The notes under the pieces are model-generated. The model made no database searches. It was not told the DNA's origin and saw nothing but the letters and a program-made list of their open reading frames with translations. The translations under genes were made by a program, and so were the position numbers. A DNA stretch of 64,000 nt from Parelaphostrongylus tenuis (Eukaryota > Nematoda > Chromadorea > Rhabditida > Metastrongylidae), in assembly GCA_019055375.1 (NCBI GenBank), contig JAHQIW010006165.1:117128-181127 (forward strand). Direction: 5' to 3'. Shown piece after piece: positions 1 through 10,679 of the stretch (position 1 is its first letter; every line of letters begins with the position of its first letter).

Positions 1-335
1 TCGAGTGACTCAAGCGTGGCACCAGCAAAACTTCCATTTTTCTCTATCGCGTCCAAGCGCAGCCCAGTGGAGCCATCCTCGCTCTGGGGAATCGTTGAGA
101 ATCATGACTTTCTTCCAATTTTTTCGTGAGGAAATCAGACTATCGGATCTGTGGTCTTTTCTGTAGAGCGTTTGATAACCCGACGAATCCAGTCGCTAAC
201 GGCTCTTGTCCTTTGCGGTTGCCGTTGAAGCACATCACGTTTTCGGCCCTCCTCATTTTCGACACTACGGCGTGTGGAACGGCGTCCATGATCTCCGATC
301 GTTGACATAGATCGGAACTTCGCATCTTTTTTTTC
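1..335 (-). pseudogene. RTE-type non-LTR retrotransposon, C-terminal ORF fragment
   Basis: The minus-strand reading gives a decayed version of the RTE polyprotein tail that follows the reverse transcriptase: a RSSDLCQRSEI-DAV stretch, then KMRRAENVMCFNGNR, matching the familiar nematode pattern KIRWAGHVMRFNDNRW. Two other copies of the same tail lie at 47905-48240 and 59690-60020, and comparison of the three shows the shared frame. This copy runs off the left edge of the window, so its 3' end is not seen. It is broken by frameshifts after the NR motif. In a live element this region would be part of a polyprotein acting in target-primed reverse transcription. Family recognition is from remembered nematode RTE proteins; no search was run. 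Confidence 0.72.
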
Positions 336-344
336 AAAATGCTA

Positions 345-540
345 AAAACAGCTTGCCAAAGATAAGGTATATCAAATGTGTATTCATAATTATCTCCGTC
401 TCTGCCGTTATGAGATATCTCACACTCATTTTATATAAATGGTCATACACATGGTTCCGAGTGATTGACGACATATTGTATTGGGTCGCACATTTCCTGA
501 GGATCTTTCTAGACCACTCTTTTGATATTTTTTGATAGGT
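345..540 (-). pseudogene. Penelope-like element GIY-YIG region remnant
   Basis: This block matches 60040-60200 and, more distantly, the region of the 19.8-20.3 kb pseudogene that encodes the CKICPNGR motif just before the GIY-YIG nuclease core. The minus strand retains pieces such as the TMCMTIY stretch upstream of a broken CEI..NGR. It abuts the RTE tail at about 340, and the same junction occurs in the 59.6-61.0 kb copy, so the two retroelement pieces were joined before the block was duplicated. It is heavily decayed. Confidence 0.5.
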
Positions 541-1211
541 AAGATAGTTTTGTGGAACCTACTTTTTGCTGAGATACTACTGTTTGTGTTCAGGTATTCA
601 TACCGGCTTTTCGACCTGACTCAGTGGCTGTTCACCTTAGTATTTGATTGGGTTGCATATCATTCTAAGTGTTTCAATTCCTTTCTCTTTTTATGATATT
701 GTGCCAAACACTTATAAACTGTTCGATACATTTTTCGCATAGCGCATTTTACTAGATGGGGAATGAGAACAAAAGCACCACATTATGTGTTTGGCCTACG
801 ATATTGCTTTGTAACGTGGTCACTTGCACAGAGCTCTATTTATACGCTCGAAATGTCAAACAGTTCTCTGTAGGTTTTTTGGGTGAAATGTCTAGTATGA
901 CCCGCTTAAGCCATCGTCTCCTATACAGCAGCTTTGTGAACTGACAGCTGACTTCTTAACTATATACTAGTGAAGAATCTAATAAGCGGGCATTTGTGTA
1001 TTGCGAATAAGAAGCTGTGCGTTTAAGCGGCTGAAATCACAAAATGAGGCCTACCTACGTTTTACACTGTGCTACTCTCAAACGGCAAACAATGTTCGAT
1101 TTCATTTCTAACTGAGCCTTGCGTTGGGATAGCTACATCTTTGCCTTTACTCAATCCTTTCATTATTATTTGAGCCAACTTGTCATGTGTTCTGGTAAGG
1201 GCTCTTGTACA

Positions 1212-1254
1212 GCCCGATACACATATTTCTTCCTTACAGACTCGTCAGTCGGGC
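1212..1254 (-). ncRNA. Hammerhead ribozyme, F1 family, mildly degraded
   Basis: On the minus strand the motif has stem I GCCCGA/TCGGGC (6 bp), core CTGACGA, a stem II hairpin, and core GAAA. The closing pair of stem II is lost (C to A just before GAAA), and stem III is changed to ATAT/GTGT with a G-U pair. H17 is A, which permits cleavage. Confidence 0.72.
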
Positions 1255-1528
1255 ACAACCCTCGTCTTTCGACTTTTTTAAGTCAGTTCTCTCGGGAGCT
1301 CTGCTCCCTCACAGAGAGTTATCGAAGACAAACGTTTTACACTCTATGTCAAGCGAAATTTTCACCTAACACAGATGTTTTCGCCACTTGATTGCTCGCT
1401 GGCTGGTATTTTTATCAAATCATACCTTCTTTCGAGTGCTTTTTTTGAGACCACGCTCAAACTTCAATGAATCCTTTCATTGTTATTTGAGCCAACTTGT
1501 CATGTGATCTGGTAAGGGCTCTTGTACA

Positions 1529-1571
1529 GCCCGATACACGTGTTTCGTCTTCACAGACTCGTCAGTCGTTT
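1529..1571 (-). ncRNA. Hammerhead ribozyme, F1 family, truncated stem I
   Basis: The minus strand has an intact CTGACGA core, a perfect stem II (GTCT/AGAC), GAAA, and ACACGTGT before the cleavage site. Stem I is reduced to CGA/TCG because the 5' strand joins unrelated sequence, so autonomous cleavage is doubtful. Confidence 0.65.
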
Positions 1572-1649
1572 CGCCTTCGATAACTCTCTGTAAGGGAGCA
1601 GAGCTCCCGAGAGAACTGACTTCAAAAATATTTAAAAAAGACGGGTTCT

Positions 1650-1693
1650 GCCGCGACTGACGAGTCTGTAAAGACGAAACTCGTGTATAGGGC
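1650..1693 (+). ncRNA. Hammerhead ribozyme, F1 family, stem I damaged
   Basis: On the plus strand CTGACGA, stem II (GTCT/AGAC) and GAAA are all present. Stem I (GCCGCGA against TAGGGC) has lost most of its pairing, and stem III has a T-T mismatch. Confidence 0.65.
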
Positions 1694-2089
1694 TGTACAA
1701 GAGCCCTTACCAGACCACATGACAAGTTGGCTCAAATAATAATGACAGGATTTATTGAAATATGAGCGTGGTTTAAAAAAAGCACTCGAAAGAAAGGTAT
1801 AATAGGATAAAAATTTGCTTTGCTGATGAGCATACACAAGTTTGCTATAATCTTTATGGCTAGTATTTCGACGCGTTCGCAATCATTAGTGTCTTTGCAA
1901 TCTTTATAGTCTTTATTCGCTCTTTTCACAGTGGTTTGAATCGAATTCCGCATTACTTGTTGTTTTTGTGATGTTGGTTTTATAATCCATCAACATCGTG
2001 ACGAATCGAGTAGGGTGAAGCTCCAAGGTTTCGAACTTTTATTTGGTAAATGATTTGAAAGTAAGTAAGTAACTTTCAAATAAAACATT

Positions 2090-3010
2090 TCAAGAAGAAC
2101 ATTTAATTGTTAGAGAAACATGTCGCCGCAATGCTGGTCTCAGAAGCAGTCAAAAAAGGATTACAAAGATAAAAACATTGAATGGCTTAAAACAAAAGAC
2201 GTATTCAATCTTACAGTGTGGCTCCACTTCGGAGCTTTCTCAAGAATTCACTTGCCTTTCCATTGAAAACCGACTTTACTTGCAGCTGATGATGACTTAG
2301 TGACAGCATCAAGAATAGGTCATTTCTAAATTCGTTCACTTACTCAAACAATATTGATTGCCACCTAGTCGTCGAAAAAAATCTGTTCTCTTGTAACGAT
2401 GTTCCCCATCTTTGCCATATAAATTACATAGCGAAATAAAAATATAAAATTTCAAGACCTGGTGATTGGTGATCTTCCAGTCGAGCTACCACATATTACA
2501 AGGAACACCGTTGAAGCGTTAAATACAGGCTTGCTAGTGGTTTGACGCATGTTGAACGTTTCCACTTTAACGTCTCCGAATACAAAAATTGTGCACGGTC
2601 TATCAGCTAATACTAAAAAATTCTAAACGACATATTGTACATACCTCATACAGTAATCTCATATCTATTTCAAGCGTTATATAATCTATTAAATCTCTTA
2701 CAGGAATGATAAAAAATTCTGAAATAATGTCTAGTGGAGAGAATCAACTGAGTAAAAAATCGTGCAGGTGACGGGGCTTAAACTGATTCAATTCTTCAGA
2801 AGAAATCCATTGATTGCTGATAACACCACTAAGATAAAAAACTCCGCTGAGAGGAAAAATTGATGGATTGTCATAATGTGCTTGGAATCTATATTCGCAT
2901 TATTGATGGTAAGACTATGAGAATATTTTACCAAGAGACTATATCTTAATGGAACTATTTCACGGTCCACGTTGGATACGCTGCACACAGCAGGAGACGT
3001 CATTGAAGCA
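2090..3010. repeat. Diverged direct duplicate, copy 1 (partner 9640-10540)
   Basis: Blocks such as GGATTACAAA (2157, 9702), GCATGTTGAACGTTTCC (2548) against GCATGTTTAACGTTTCC (10083), and ATGAGAATATTTTACCA against ATGAAAATATTTTACCA occur in the same order about 7.5 kb apart. On the minus strand both copies keep similar conceptual peptides (INNANIDSKHI here, NATLDSSHI there), so this may be an old paralogous gene fragment or a transposon. No family is recognised. Confidence 0.55.
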
Positions 3011-3800
3011 CTTTAACTGAGATACGTTACTTTTTGTTTTGAGTCTTGGAAACCATGTGAGAATCACAAGGATGTGTGATGGCACTACGGTTGTGTAAAG
3101 CATGTACCCATCTTCTGCTGGTAAGTATATGGTCGATTACCGCATGCGTCGTGGCGTTAGGGTGAGTCCCATTTCCAGCGGCGGTGCTCTTTCTTCTGGA
3201 AAAGTGAATTCCCGTGGAAGAGACGTGCCGCAGGCAGGAGTCCAGCAAGACGGTTTTCCATTTGCGTTTCTTCCTCGTAATCCAAATTTTCCAATCCGTT
3301 TTCGCTCTCGTTAGCCAGTTCTAATCTGGCATTGAAGTTTCCAACAACGAATTTGTAATACGCCTTATCATTACGGATGACTTCCTCCAATGATGGTAAA
3401 ACGTGTCCAGTTCGTGTTCATCAGCTGCGTCGGTTGGTGAATAACACTGATGGCAGCAATTTCGGTATTACGCTTTAGTTGGAGCTAAAGGATAGCTAGG
3501 CGAGGAGAAAGGATTTCGTATGAGTCGGCGGGATGGATGATGGACGGGTGAACGACGAAGCCTACACCTCCAGCATTTCGTGATGGCACCTTTTCTCCCC
3601 AATTACGTGGGTGCCGTTGCTCAGTTTACGTATGTCGGTCTTTCTGGTATTTGTTTCTTGTATGGCAATTATTTGAAAATTTAAGCGATTTGCTGCTTCA
3701 AGAAATGCGTAAAACTGCATATTCAACAGATTCGGTTTCAATGGCGTCCCGAGAACCGTTCGTATCTCGAGGTTTTGCGGTCCTCCATCGGTTTTCTCGC
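3010..3800 (-). pseudogene. RTE-type retrotransposon apurinic-like endonuclease domain
   Basis: Minus-strand frames spell the N-terminal endonuclease of nematode RTE elements in order. From high to low coordinates they are FLEAANRLNFQIIAIQET, the glutamate-bearing IAIQETNT motif; a [12 protein letters not shown] block; YYKFVVGNFNARL, matching the VVGDFNAK motif; ENRLAGLLPAARLFHGNSLF; then HRRWKWDSP; and after a frameshift IDHILTSRRW, the DHIL motif. In active elements this domain nicks target DNA to prime reverse transcription. At least two frameshifts and a stop after HEMLEV make it a dead copy. The reverse transcriptase that should follow at lower coordinates is absent; the 2090-3010 block lies there instead. 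Upstream coding may reach about 4170. Confidence 0.85.
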
Positions 3801-4349
3801 CGCCTCACGGTGTAGACAGGAGCAACGAGTTTACGGGGCACTGGAACTGACCTTGCTGCTGGTTGTGCAGATTGATATTCTCTGGATTCCTGACTTATCC
3901 TTGCAAATGCGTCTCAGGTCTTCAGATCTTGTTGATGTCGTTCTCAAGGAATTTGCTCCGCTTCCGGTCCCAGCAGTCGGATTGTCGGATTTCCTTTCAG
4001 TTGATTTTGGGATAATATTGAGGAAAGTTGGTCGACAGATCGAGGATGTTCTAGGGCCGGAAAGACGCTTCCAGGTTTTGACGGCATCGTCTCCAAGGGC
4101 TAACTTTCTAGCAGTGGATCAGATAGTCAGAATTTTTACAGTTGATTCGGAGAATATTAGAATATAATAAGATAAGAGATGTTTGAATCGTGAACAATAA
4201 ATAGTACAAAGGAGAGAGTAGTTAACCGACCGCTCAGGGCGGTGCAGGGCCGAATTGTATTTCTATAGCCTGTTTTGCAAGAACTTGCTTGAAAGCACAT
4301 CTTTTACAACTAAACACCTCTGGTAGTGGTCTATGTGGAGGTACCTGCA
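3801..4349. other. Gap between RTE remnant and palindrome
   Basis: A plus-strand open frame of 130 codons (3775-4167) is present but is antisense to the probable 5' part of the RTE ORF, so I do not call it a gene. 4170-4349 shows nothing recognisable. Confidence 0.4.
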
Positions 4350-5610
4350 GTATATAGCAAACAGCGCATTTATTACTCAGCATTTATATGTGATTGACAA
4401 TGATGAAATGGCAATGTGATCTTTTCAGGCGTGCTGGAGGTTTCAGTCCGCATGATTTAGAATGAACTTTTTTGAAACTGGCATTGGGCCAGAAACTGCT
4501 GTTCCAAATTACACGAAATTAGACTGGTCAAAAAAGTGGCTGTAAATTATTGAATGAAAATGAGGTTCAGTGAAGACCTTAGTAAAGAAACACTGCAAAT
4601 AAATAAAATTCCGACTTTTCTAGAAATAAAACATTCACAATCTAGAAAGCACTGGCGTTACAAATAACATTTATGAGAGTTCTGTACAAGAAGGCTTTGA
4701 ATGATGAAAACGAAGAGCAAGCATTGGTGTGAAACGCTCCTAACAATAAATTCCTAAGGATCAGAAATCGTGATTGCTATATGTTGATGTTCTCTTTGAA
4801 CTGTCTCGAATCTCCTCTGTTAACAGTGAGATCGACGGTGGTCAAAGCAGAGATTGTACAGAATTTTGCTAAAAGGTGTTGATAATGCTAAAAGGAATGA
4901 AGCTCTCAGTGTTTGTCGGATTCTGAAGGATGAGCCATGCATCGTCTTCAATTTTTAAATTCGTTTTAGGTGATGCAATGCATACTGGCCTACACCGTCA
5001 CTCGCGGTGGCCTGCTGATGTAATGAGTTAGTGCTGCTCATCTTCGTGGACAGGTCTGGTACTGATATATCGATCTCGGAGGGTGGATGGATGGCTTAGT
5101 GGCCATGAACGCAATATCGTATCATTGACCTGTGCGCGACGCAGAGCACCTCTGACTAGCGCGCACATGCACTTCTGCTGATACAGGAGGAGAATGAAAT
5201 TACGCCAGGAATCCATCGATTCGAGCAAAAAGATTAGAAACCTTGTCTGGATTAGTTGTGGAAAGATACTGCAATTAGACATCAGATCCTGTTTGACTTG
5301 ACACTCAATTGAGGCATCCTTAGTCACCTTCTTGGACTCGATATTTCTTATCAAGATGGACGCTTATGAAGAGCTATCAACTCCTTGTAATTATTTTGAG
5401 ATCTGCAGTCAAAGCATAAATCTCTATGACTCAATTAGTACAGTGAATTCTTACTGAATTCATCTAAGGAGTAAAAACTTTCGAAGTGGCTTAAGTCAAT
5501 TCTTCAAGAGTTTCAAAACAATAATCCTAGAAATCCGATTGGCTTCACTCACAATTTATGCCATTTTAACCGACATTGCTTTTTAGATTTTTTAGTCCGA
5601 AAAAGAACTA
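4350..5610. repeat. Left arm of a 3.5 kb imperfect palindrome
   Basis: This arm is the inverse of 6490-7820. Matching landmarks run from CATTTATTACTC at the outer edge to CTTTTTAGATTTTTTAGTCC at the inner edge. It contains a minus-strand tRNA-derived SINE. The outer 250 bases also resemble 38540-38870 and 62340-62560. Confidence 0.85.
4895..5170 (-). mobile_element. tRNA-derived SINE, family S1
   Basis: Reading the minus strand from about 5170, a tRNA-like head has degenerate A-box (GCGCTAGTCAGAGG) and B-box (GGTCAATGATACGAT) sequences. A conserved body follows, with CCATCCACCCTCCGAG and an AGGCCA..TATGCATT block, and a tail near the GATGAGCCATGCATCG equivalent. The same order occurs at 6925-7205, 41265-41545 and 47280-47552. 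SINEs of this type are transcribed by RNA polymerase III and depend on a LINE; the RTE pieces in the window are possible partners. Confidence 0.68.
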
Positions 5611-6239
5611 GGTGACAGATACCTATCGATTTCCTCCTCTCAGATAATAAGTTCTCACTGAATGCAAAGACGATCGCTCCACTTGGATAATATCACTTTA
5701 GTTCATTTGAATGTCTGCAAAAAGATACTCTGCTCAGGATTGCTGCTTTCAAACCTAAGATTCAATGTGGTGTGAAATTTTCCAAAAATATTGCTTTTTA
5801 GCATTTAACATTGCTCTTTATATGGAAGCAACATAAGTCAGAAAATCGACTCTCCTCACTTTGTGTTAGTCAATTAAACAATGGAGATGCAGCACATCGA
5901 TATCAACAGCAGTCCATTAGTAGTTCAACAGGTTGGGGATAAGGTAGTAGATGAGTTTACCTGCTAGGTCACAAAATAACTATTGAGGAAGCGATGGCTT
6001 TGGCACTTTATTCTGCAAAATATTTCATTTAGGGTTCTGTAGGCAAGAACTATAATGAAAAGCCTTCACATCTACATATGAACAACATCATATATGTGAT
6101 CCATAAAATAATTCGTTTAAATTACACTAATTTGACAAAATTGTTGGTTTAGGAACGTAAAATAGATTTATCTGTTTATTAATCAATCGAAAGCACCGTC
6201 AGCGCAGCGCAATCATCGACACTGATATGAGCCATGGCA

Positions 6240-6440
6240 TCGACTGTTTTTAAAACTCGCAATAAACATTCAAAATAATTCCAAAAAAAAAGAATGCTTA
6301 AAACCTAAGCGAATTCGGTACGCCAGGGCCATATACCGGTGTTTCAGTCTCGCCCTTCTCGTCAGTGATCCACGCCCCACATAAAGCCTTGCATTGTAAC
6401 AAGGTTGCAGCATTGTTTTTTCTATCATAAATTTTCTAAG
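6240..6440. mobile_element. F2 element, single arm
   Basis: It shares the CGACTGTTTTTAAAACTCGC start, the AAGAATGCTTAAA block, TACGCCAGGGCCATA, and the CCCCACATAAAGCCTTGCATTG block with the complete F2 element at 11149-11705. Only one arm is present. Confidence 0.72.
6326..6371 (-). ncRNA. Hammerhead ribozyme remnant, F2 family
   Basis: On the minus strand CTGACGA and GAAA cores and the stem III half CACCGGT are present. Stem II has lost its complementary arms, and stem I has one mismatch. Probably inactive. Confidence 0.62.
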
Positions 6441-6489
6441 AGCAGTGATAATTGCCATAAAGCAATATCTGTGGAACTTCGGACTAAAA

Positions 6490-7820
6490 AAGTTTTCTTT
6501 GGACTAAAAAAATCTAAAAATCAATTTTTTTAAAACGGCATTAATTATGAGTGAAGCCAATAGGATTTCTAGGATTATTTGCTTGAAACACTTGAAGAAT
6601 TGACTTAAGCCACTTCGCAAATTTTTACCCATTTAATGGATTCAATAAGAATTCACTTTGCTAACTGAGCCATGAAGAATTATGCTCTGACTGCAGATCT
6701 CGAAATAATTGCAAGAAGTTGGTAGATTTTAAAGACATCCATCTTGATAAGAAATATCAAGTTCAAGAAGGTGAGTAAGGATGCTTCAGTTCAGTGTCAC
6801 GTCACAACAAGATCTGATGACTTATTGCAGTATTTTTTTCCACAACTAATCCAAACAAGAATTTTATTCTTTTTGCTCAAATTAATGGATTCTTGGCGTG
6901 ATTTTGTTCTCCTCCTGTTTCAGCAGGAGTGCATGTGCGCGCTAGTCAGAGGTGCTCTGCGTCGCGCACAGGTCGATGATACGATCTTGCGTTCATATCC
7001 ACCAAGTCGTCCATCCCTCCTCCGCAATCGGTTTATCAGTACAGACATGTCTAGGGAGATAAGCAGCACTCACTCAATACATCAACAGGCCATCGCGAGT
7101 GACTGTATAGGCCAATATGCATTTCATCACCTAAAACGATTATAAAAATCTAAGACGAATGCGTGGCTCGTCCTTCAGAAATCGATTAATAATGAGAGCT
7201 TTATTCTTTATAACATTATCAACACCTTTTAGCAAAATTCCGTACAATCTCTGCTTTGACCACCAGTCGATCTTCCTCTTATCAGAGGAGATACAAGACA
7301 GTTTCAAAGATAGTATCAACATATAGCAATCACGATTTCTGATCCTTAGGAATTTATTGTTAGAAGCGTTCCGCACCAATGCTTGCTGTTCTTCTTCATC
7401 ATTCGACGCCTTCTTGTACAGAATTCTCATAGATATCATTTGTAACGCCAGTGCTTACTTAATTGTAATTGTTTCATTTTTGGAAAAGTCGGAATTTTAT
7501 GTCGCAGCATTAAAAATGAAGAAACAGGAACCAATTTTAACCTGTGACACCTGCAGAATTGGAGTTTTCACTGTAGTGTTTCTGTACTGTAATGTTCACT
7601 GCACCTCGTTTTCATTCAAAAATTCACAGTCACTTTTTTGACTAGTCTAATTTCGTGTAATTTGGAACAGCAGTTTCTGTCCCAATACTAGTTTCAAAAA
7701 ATATCGATTTGTATTATACGGACTGAGAAGCTTCAGCACGCTTGAAAAGATCACATTGGTAATCCATCATTGTCAATCACATACAAATGCGGAGTAATAA
7801 ATACGTTGCTGTTTTGCGAG
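6490..7820. repeat. Right arm of the 3.5 kb palindrome
   Basis: Inverted partner of 4350-5610, with matched insertions including the SINE. Its outer part (7490-7640) immediately precedes secreted-protein locus A, and a related block precedes locus B at 62390-62570. Confidence 0.85.
6925..7205 (+). mobile_element. tRNA-derived SINE, family S1
   Basis: Plus-strand counterpart of the 4895-5170 copy. The tRNA-like head starts near GCATGTGCGCGCTAGTCAGA, with a B-box-like GGTCGATGATACGATC. The body has CCATCCCTCCTCC, then GGCCAATATGCATTTCATCA, and an ATGCGTGGCTCGTCCTTCAG block close to its 3' end. Confidence 0.68.
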
Positions 7821-7900
7821 CATTGTGATGCAAAAGATCTAAAATTTATTTTTAGTTCAATCTACAGTGCTTGCTTAGATTTTTAAGAGATTGAAAAAAC

Positions 7901-9424
7901 ATGGTAAGACGTTGACTGATCCTTTTATGATTTCGCTGTTAGCCACAATTTCGCAGCGTTGGGATGTGAAGTGATGCCTGCAGAACAGTGTCATTAAGAT
8001 TGATTGTTATCTCGCTAGATATATTTCTAATATCATATTGAATCATGTAAACACTAATCAAAATGATATATCAACACATTATCAGTACTCAAAAGCTGTC
8101 GTAATTCGAAGTCTTTGACAAGAGGATTTCGATCCAAAATGAGGGACGGAAAAATAGGCTCGTAGTTTTATCCATTATAATAATCAAGTGTTCAATATAC
8201 ATTGAAAACCATACAATTCCGTTGCAGCAAGCACCAGAACTTTCACAGTCGCAAGGTTTTCCTTGCCTGTTGCGATGGTTTACACAGAAGAGACTGAGGA
8301 ATCTGCTCGGGTTCCTGGTATTGTAAGCAGCAGAAGAGGAGCTCAGATATTTGTTTAAAGTCTTGTGATGCAAACAGTAAGTTGCCAACTCTTGGCTTCC
8401 CAGTGATCTTTCCTCTTCCTTTTCGCAAATTCTGAGAAGGCTTAGGATGTAAGCTTCCATTTTCTGGTAGTTTTGTCGGCCTCCTAATGCTAACGTACTT
8501 GTATGGATATACATCATTTGACTGAAACTACTCCAGATTACGTTTCCAAGCAGTAGAAAAAATTATTCATTTGTGTTTTTTTAAGATCTTGAACTTTAAG
8601 CACGAAGTGCATTCCTATCTGATGCTGTAATCACGGCCACTTTGGATCAACTAACTGTTAACATCACTTACAAACCAATGGAATGTGAGCGTGTTGCTCT
8701 TAGTCCAACGGAAGTGGGTGGGTCTTCAATAAACAACATCCATCGAGAAAATTTCAGAGAGAACTATAACAAGCATTAAAGAGACGCAACCGTGCTTATT
8801 GGTGTATAGAGATTTGAATGATCTAAGGAAAATAACCAGAGAATGTTACAGAATACGAGAAAAACCAGCACAAAGACTAAAAAATTGGAACTATTGTAAT
8901 TGATGACACTTTCAGCAATTTTCTTATAACTTTTCATGAATTGATATTGCTCTAAAAAAATGCAATATATTTTTGAAACTAGTGCCCAGAACTATTTATA
9001 TAATTTTCAGCTTTTGCAGCAATGGGAAAACTTTCTTGAGAAGTGTGGCCCTTTTGTGGCCGATGCGATGGCGAAGGGGATGATTTTACAACGCTGCATC
9101 ATCGCTGGCAATGCGGTGACTGGAATATGCACAGAAAAAAGGAATATGAAAGGAATCTGCATAGCTACAGTGAAAGAAGTGACGCTAGCGCCTGTTTCCG
9201 CCAATCTCACTCCAAATTCAGGAGCTCTCGTGGTTTGAACAGTCTTATTTCTTATGCAAATTCGCTTTGTAAAACGAAAAACTGTGTAGACCACAAACAT
9301 CATCATGGCAACTTGGTCGAGAATGATGTGGCAAGGTGTAGTGAGCAGGGCCATCAGAATGCTGGCATTGGGACCGTTTGGCTCAAATTCTGTCTCGGCA
9401 TCGGCCACTGTCGGTGGAAACTGA
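7901..9424 (+). pseudogene. Secreted-protein family, locus A (five exons, broken)
   Basis: Exon 1 (7901-~7988) resembles a signal peptide ending LGCEVMPAEQ but is frameshifted and its donor is damaged. Exon 2 (8228-8376) has a good TTGCAG acceptor, the ASTRTFTV and LPVAMVYT motifs and a GTAAGT donor; one TAA at 8356-8358 interrupts it where locus B has CAA. Exon 3 (8586-8717) encodes ARSAFLSDAV and DQLTVNITYKPMEC, with a small deletion near its start. Exon 4 (~9020-9232) holds CIIAGNAVTGIC and ends in GALV. A 57 bp intron (9233-9289, GTTTG...TGTAG) leads to exon 5 (9290-9424), which encodes TTNIIMATWSRMMW and ends at TGA. Splice phases agree with the other loci. The family looks extracellular, with conserved cysteines in exons 1, 3 and 4; its function is unknown to me. 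A TTGCTTAG stretch just upstream (7872-7878) also occurs before locus D and could be a trans-splice acceptor. Confidence 0.75.
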
Positions 9425-9493
9425 AATTGAGCTTTGATGTACTCCAAAACAAACATTCTCATTGTAGTGATATTGGTATAGCATTACAATTCC

Positions 9494-9499
9494 AATAAA
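9494..9499 (+). promoter_or_regulatory. Putative polyadenylation signal of locus A
   Basis: AATAAA lies about 70 bases after the TGA at 9422-9424, a normal spacing for nematode 3' ends. Confidence 0.45.
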
Positions 9500-9639
9500 T
9501 TGGCAAATCGCATAAGTGTTGCTGACCAGTCAAATTAGAGCAATAAATTACCTAACAATGTGCAAGCTGATAAACTTCGATTTAGTAATTCTTCTAAAAG
9601 TACCTAAGAAATTTCCATATGAAGTTTTTTAAGAAGAGC

Positions 9640-10540
9640 TACTCTTGGCTATTATCAAAAACATGTACCCCGATAGTGGCCACTGAGAAACGAGTCAAAG
9701 AAGGATTACAAAAACAAAAACAATGACTAGCTTCAAATGAAAGTCTAGAACTTGTTTTACAGTGGCTCCACCCTGAAGCTCCCTAAAAATTTACTGGCCT
9801 ACCCATCTAGAAATGGCCTCATCCTATAGTCAAAGTTGGCTGAGTGACAACGATACAGTTATTATGGATTCTTTTACTGACTCGCTTATATTTTTTCTAT
9901 AGAAATGTCGAGAACGAACCTGCCCTCTTGTAAGGATGACAAATCCGCTGTAAAAAATATTTGGTAAACATAACAACAAAACACTTTTGAATGTGGTAAA
10001 TTGCCGACTGCTCGTTGGCCTTGCCGTAATATCTCATGAAACACCGTAAGAGTGATAAATAAAAAAGCGTCAGTTGTTGAAGGCATGTTTAACGTTTCCG
10101 TCAATACGTCTGCGATTCTGGAATTTGTAACCGTGCCCTATTAGCCAATGACGAAAGATTCTGGACTACATACATATACACGCAATCTGACAAACAGACT
10201 GAAGGGTTTTATCAGGTTTCATCGTTTTGGTTAAAAGCAAAGCGGTAAAAAGACGTGAGACACATTCTTCAAAATATTAAGCCAAAAAAATTCGTCCAGT
10301 TGAGGATGTTCAGACTCTTTTAACTTCTTAATGGATTCCGTCGATTGCGCCACAGCACCAGTAAGGGTGAAAACACTGCCGAGAGAAATGCCTAAGAGGT
10401 TTCTCGTAATGTGACTAGAATCTAGAGTTGCATTTAATTAAATTATGAAAATATTTTACCACGCAGGCTACAACTATTAACGCCTCACGGTGAATTCGGT
10501 ATCCAACGAGCTCTTGATATTCTTGTATCTTCTTGTGTAC
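9640..10540. repeat. Diverged direct duplicate, copy 2 (partner 2090-3010)
   Basis: Colinear with 2090-3010. The minus strand here keeps a longer open peptide (NATLDSSHITRNLL, then GSVFTLTGAVAQSTESIKK) than copy 1, so this copy may be closer to a coding ancestor. No family is recognised. Confidence 0.5.
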
Positions 10541-10679
10541 TTGTGCTTAATCAAACAGCTGTTTGGTACTAAAAGCATTTTTCTAAAGAACTGGCAATGA
10601 GCTTATGATTTCTGGTTTTGAATGCATTTTTGTAGTGGTACGATGTTTTAAATACGCTTGAGAGATTACACTTCATTCC

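Larger units (their letters stand above)
1145..1812. mobile_element. F1 foldback element, nested or rearranged copy
   Basis: It contains two F1 arms in the same orientation and one inverted, each with the GAGCCAACTTGTCATGTG signature and a hammerhead motif. The homologous block at 60.8 kb lacks this insert and so serves as an empty site. Short imperfect TTTGCYTT repeats lie at both edges. The double left arm suggests one F1 inserted into, or recombined with, another. Confidence 0.72.
340..2030. repeat. Composite retroelement repeat, copy 1 (partner 60030-61040)
   Basis: Colinear similarity to 60030-61040 runs from the retroelement junction through landmarks such as the ACCGGCTTTTCGACCTGAC block (603 here, 60313 there) and the CCTTGCGTTGGGATAGC block (1115 and 60832). 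The alignment is interrupted only by the ribozyme-bearing foldback at about 1145-1812, after which similarity resumes (GAGCATACACAAG) and ends near 2025. Apart from the PLE piece at 345-540 I recognise no coding content. Confidence 0.7.
5611..6489. other. Palindrome spacer
   Basis: AT-rich sequence without a recognisable gene. It holds one half-copy of an F2 ribozyme element at 6240-6440. Confidence 0.5.

Noticed and set aside
3775..4167. A 130-codon plus-strand open frame
   Set aside because: It is probably antisense to the 5' continuation of the RTE endonuclease ORF. No start context, splice sites or family motifs.
9007..9498. Two overlapping 151-codon frames, the minus-strand one rich in hydrophobic residues and resembling a membrane protein
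   Set aside because: Comparison with 29.4-29.8 kb and 42.1-42.4 kb shows codon-third-position changes and shared introns only in the plus-sense exons of the secreted family; the minus frame is antisense.
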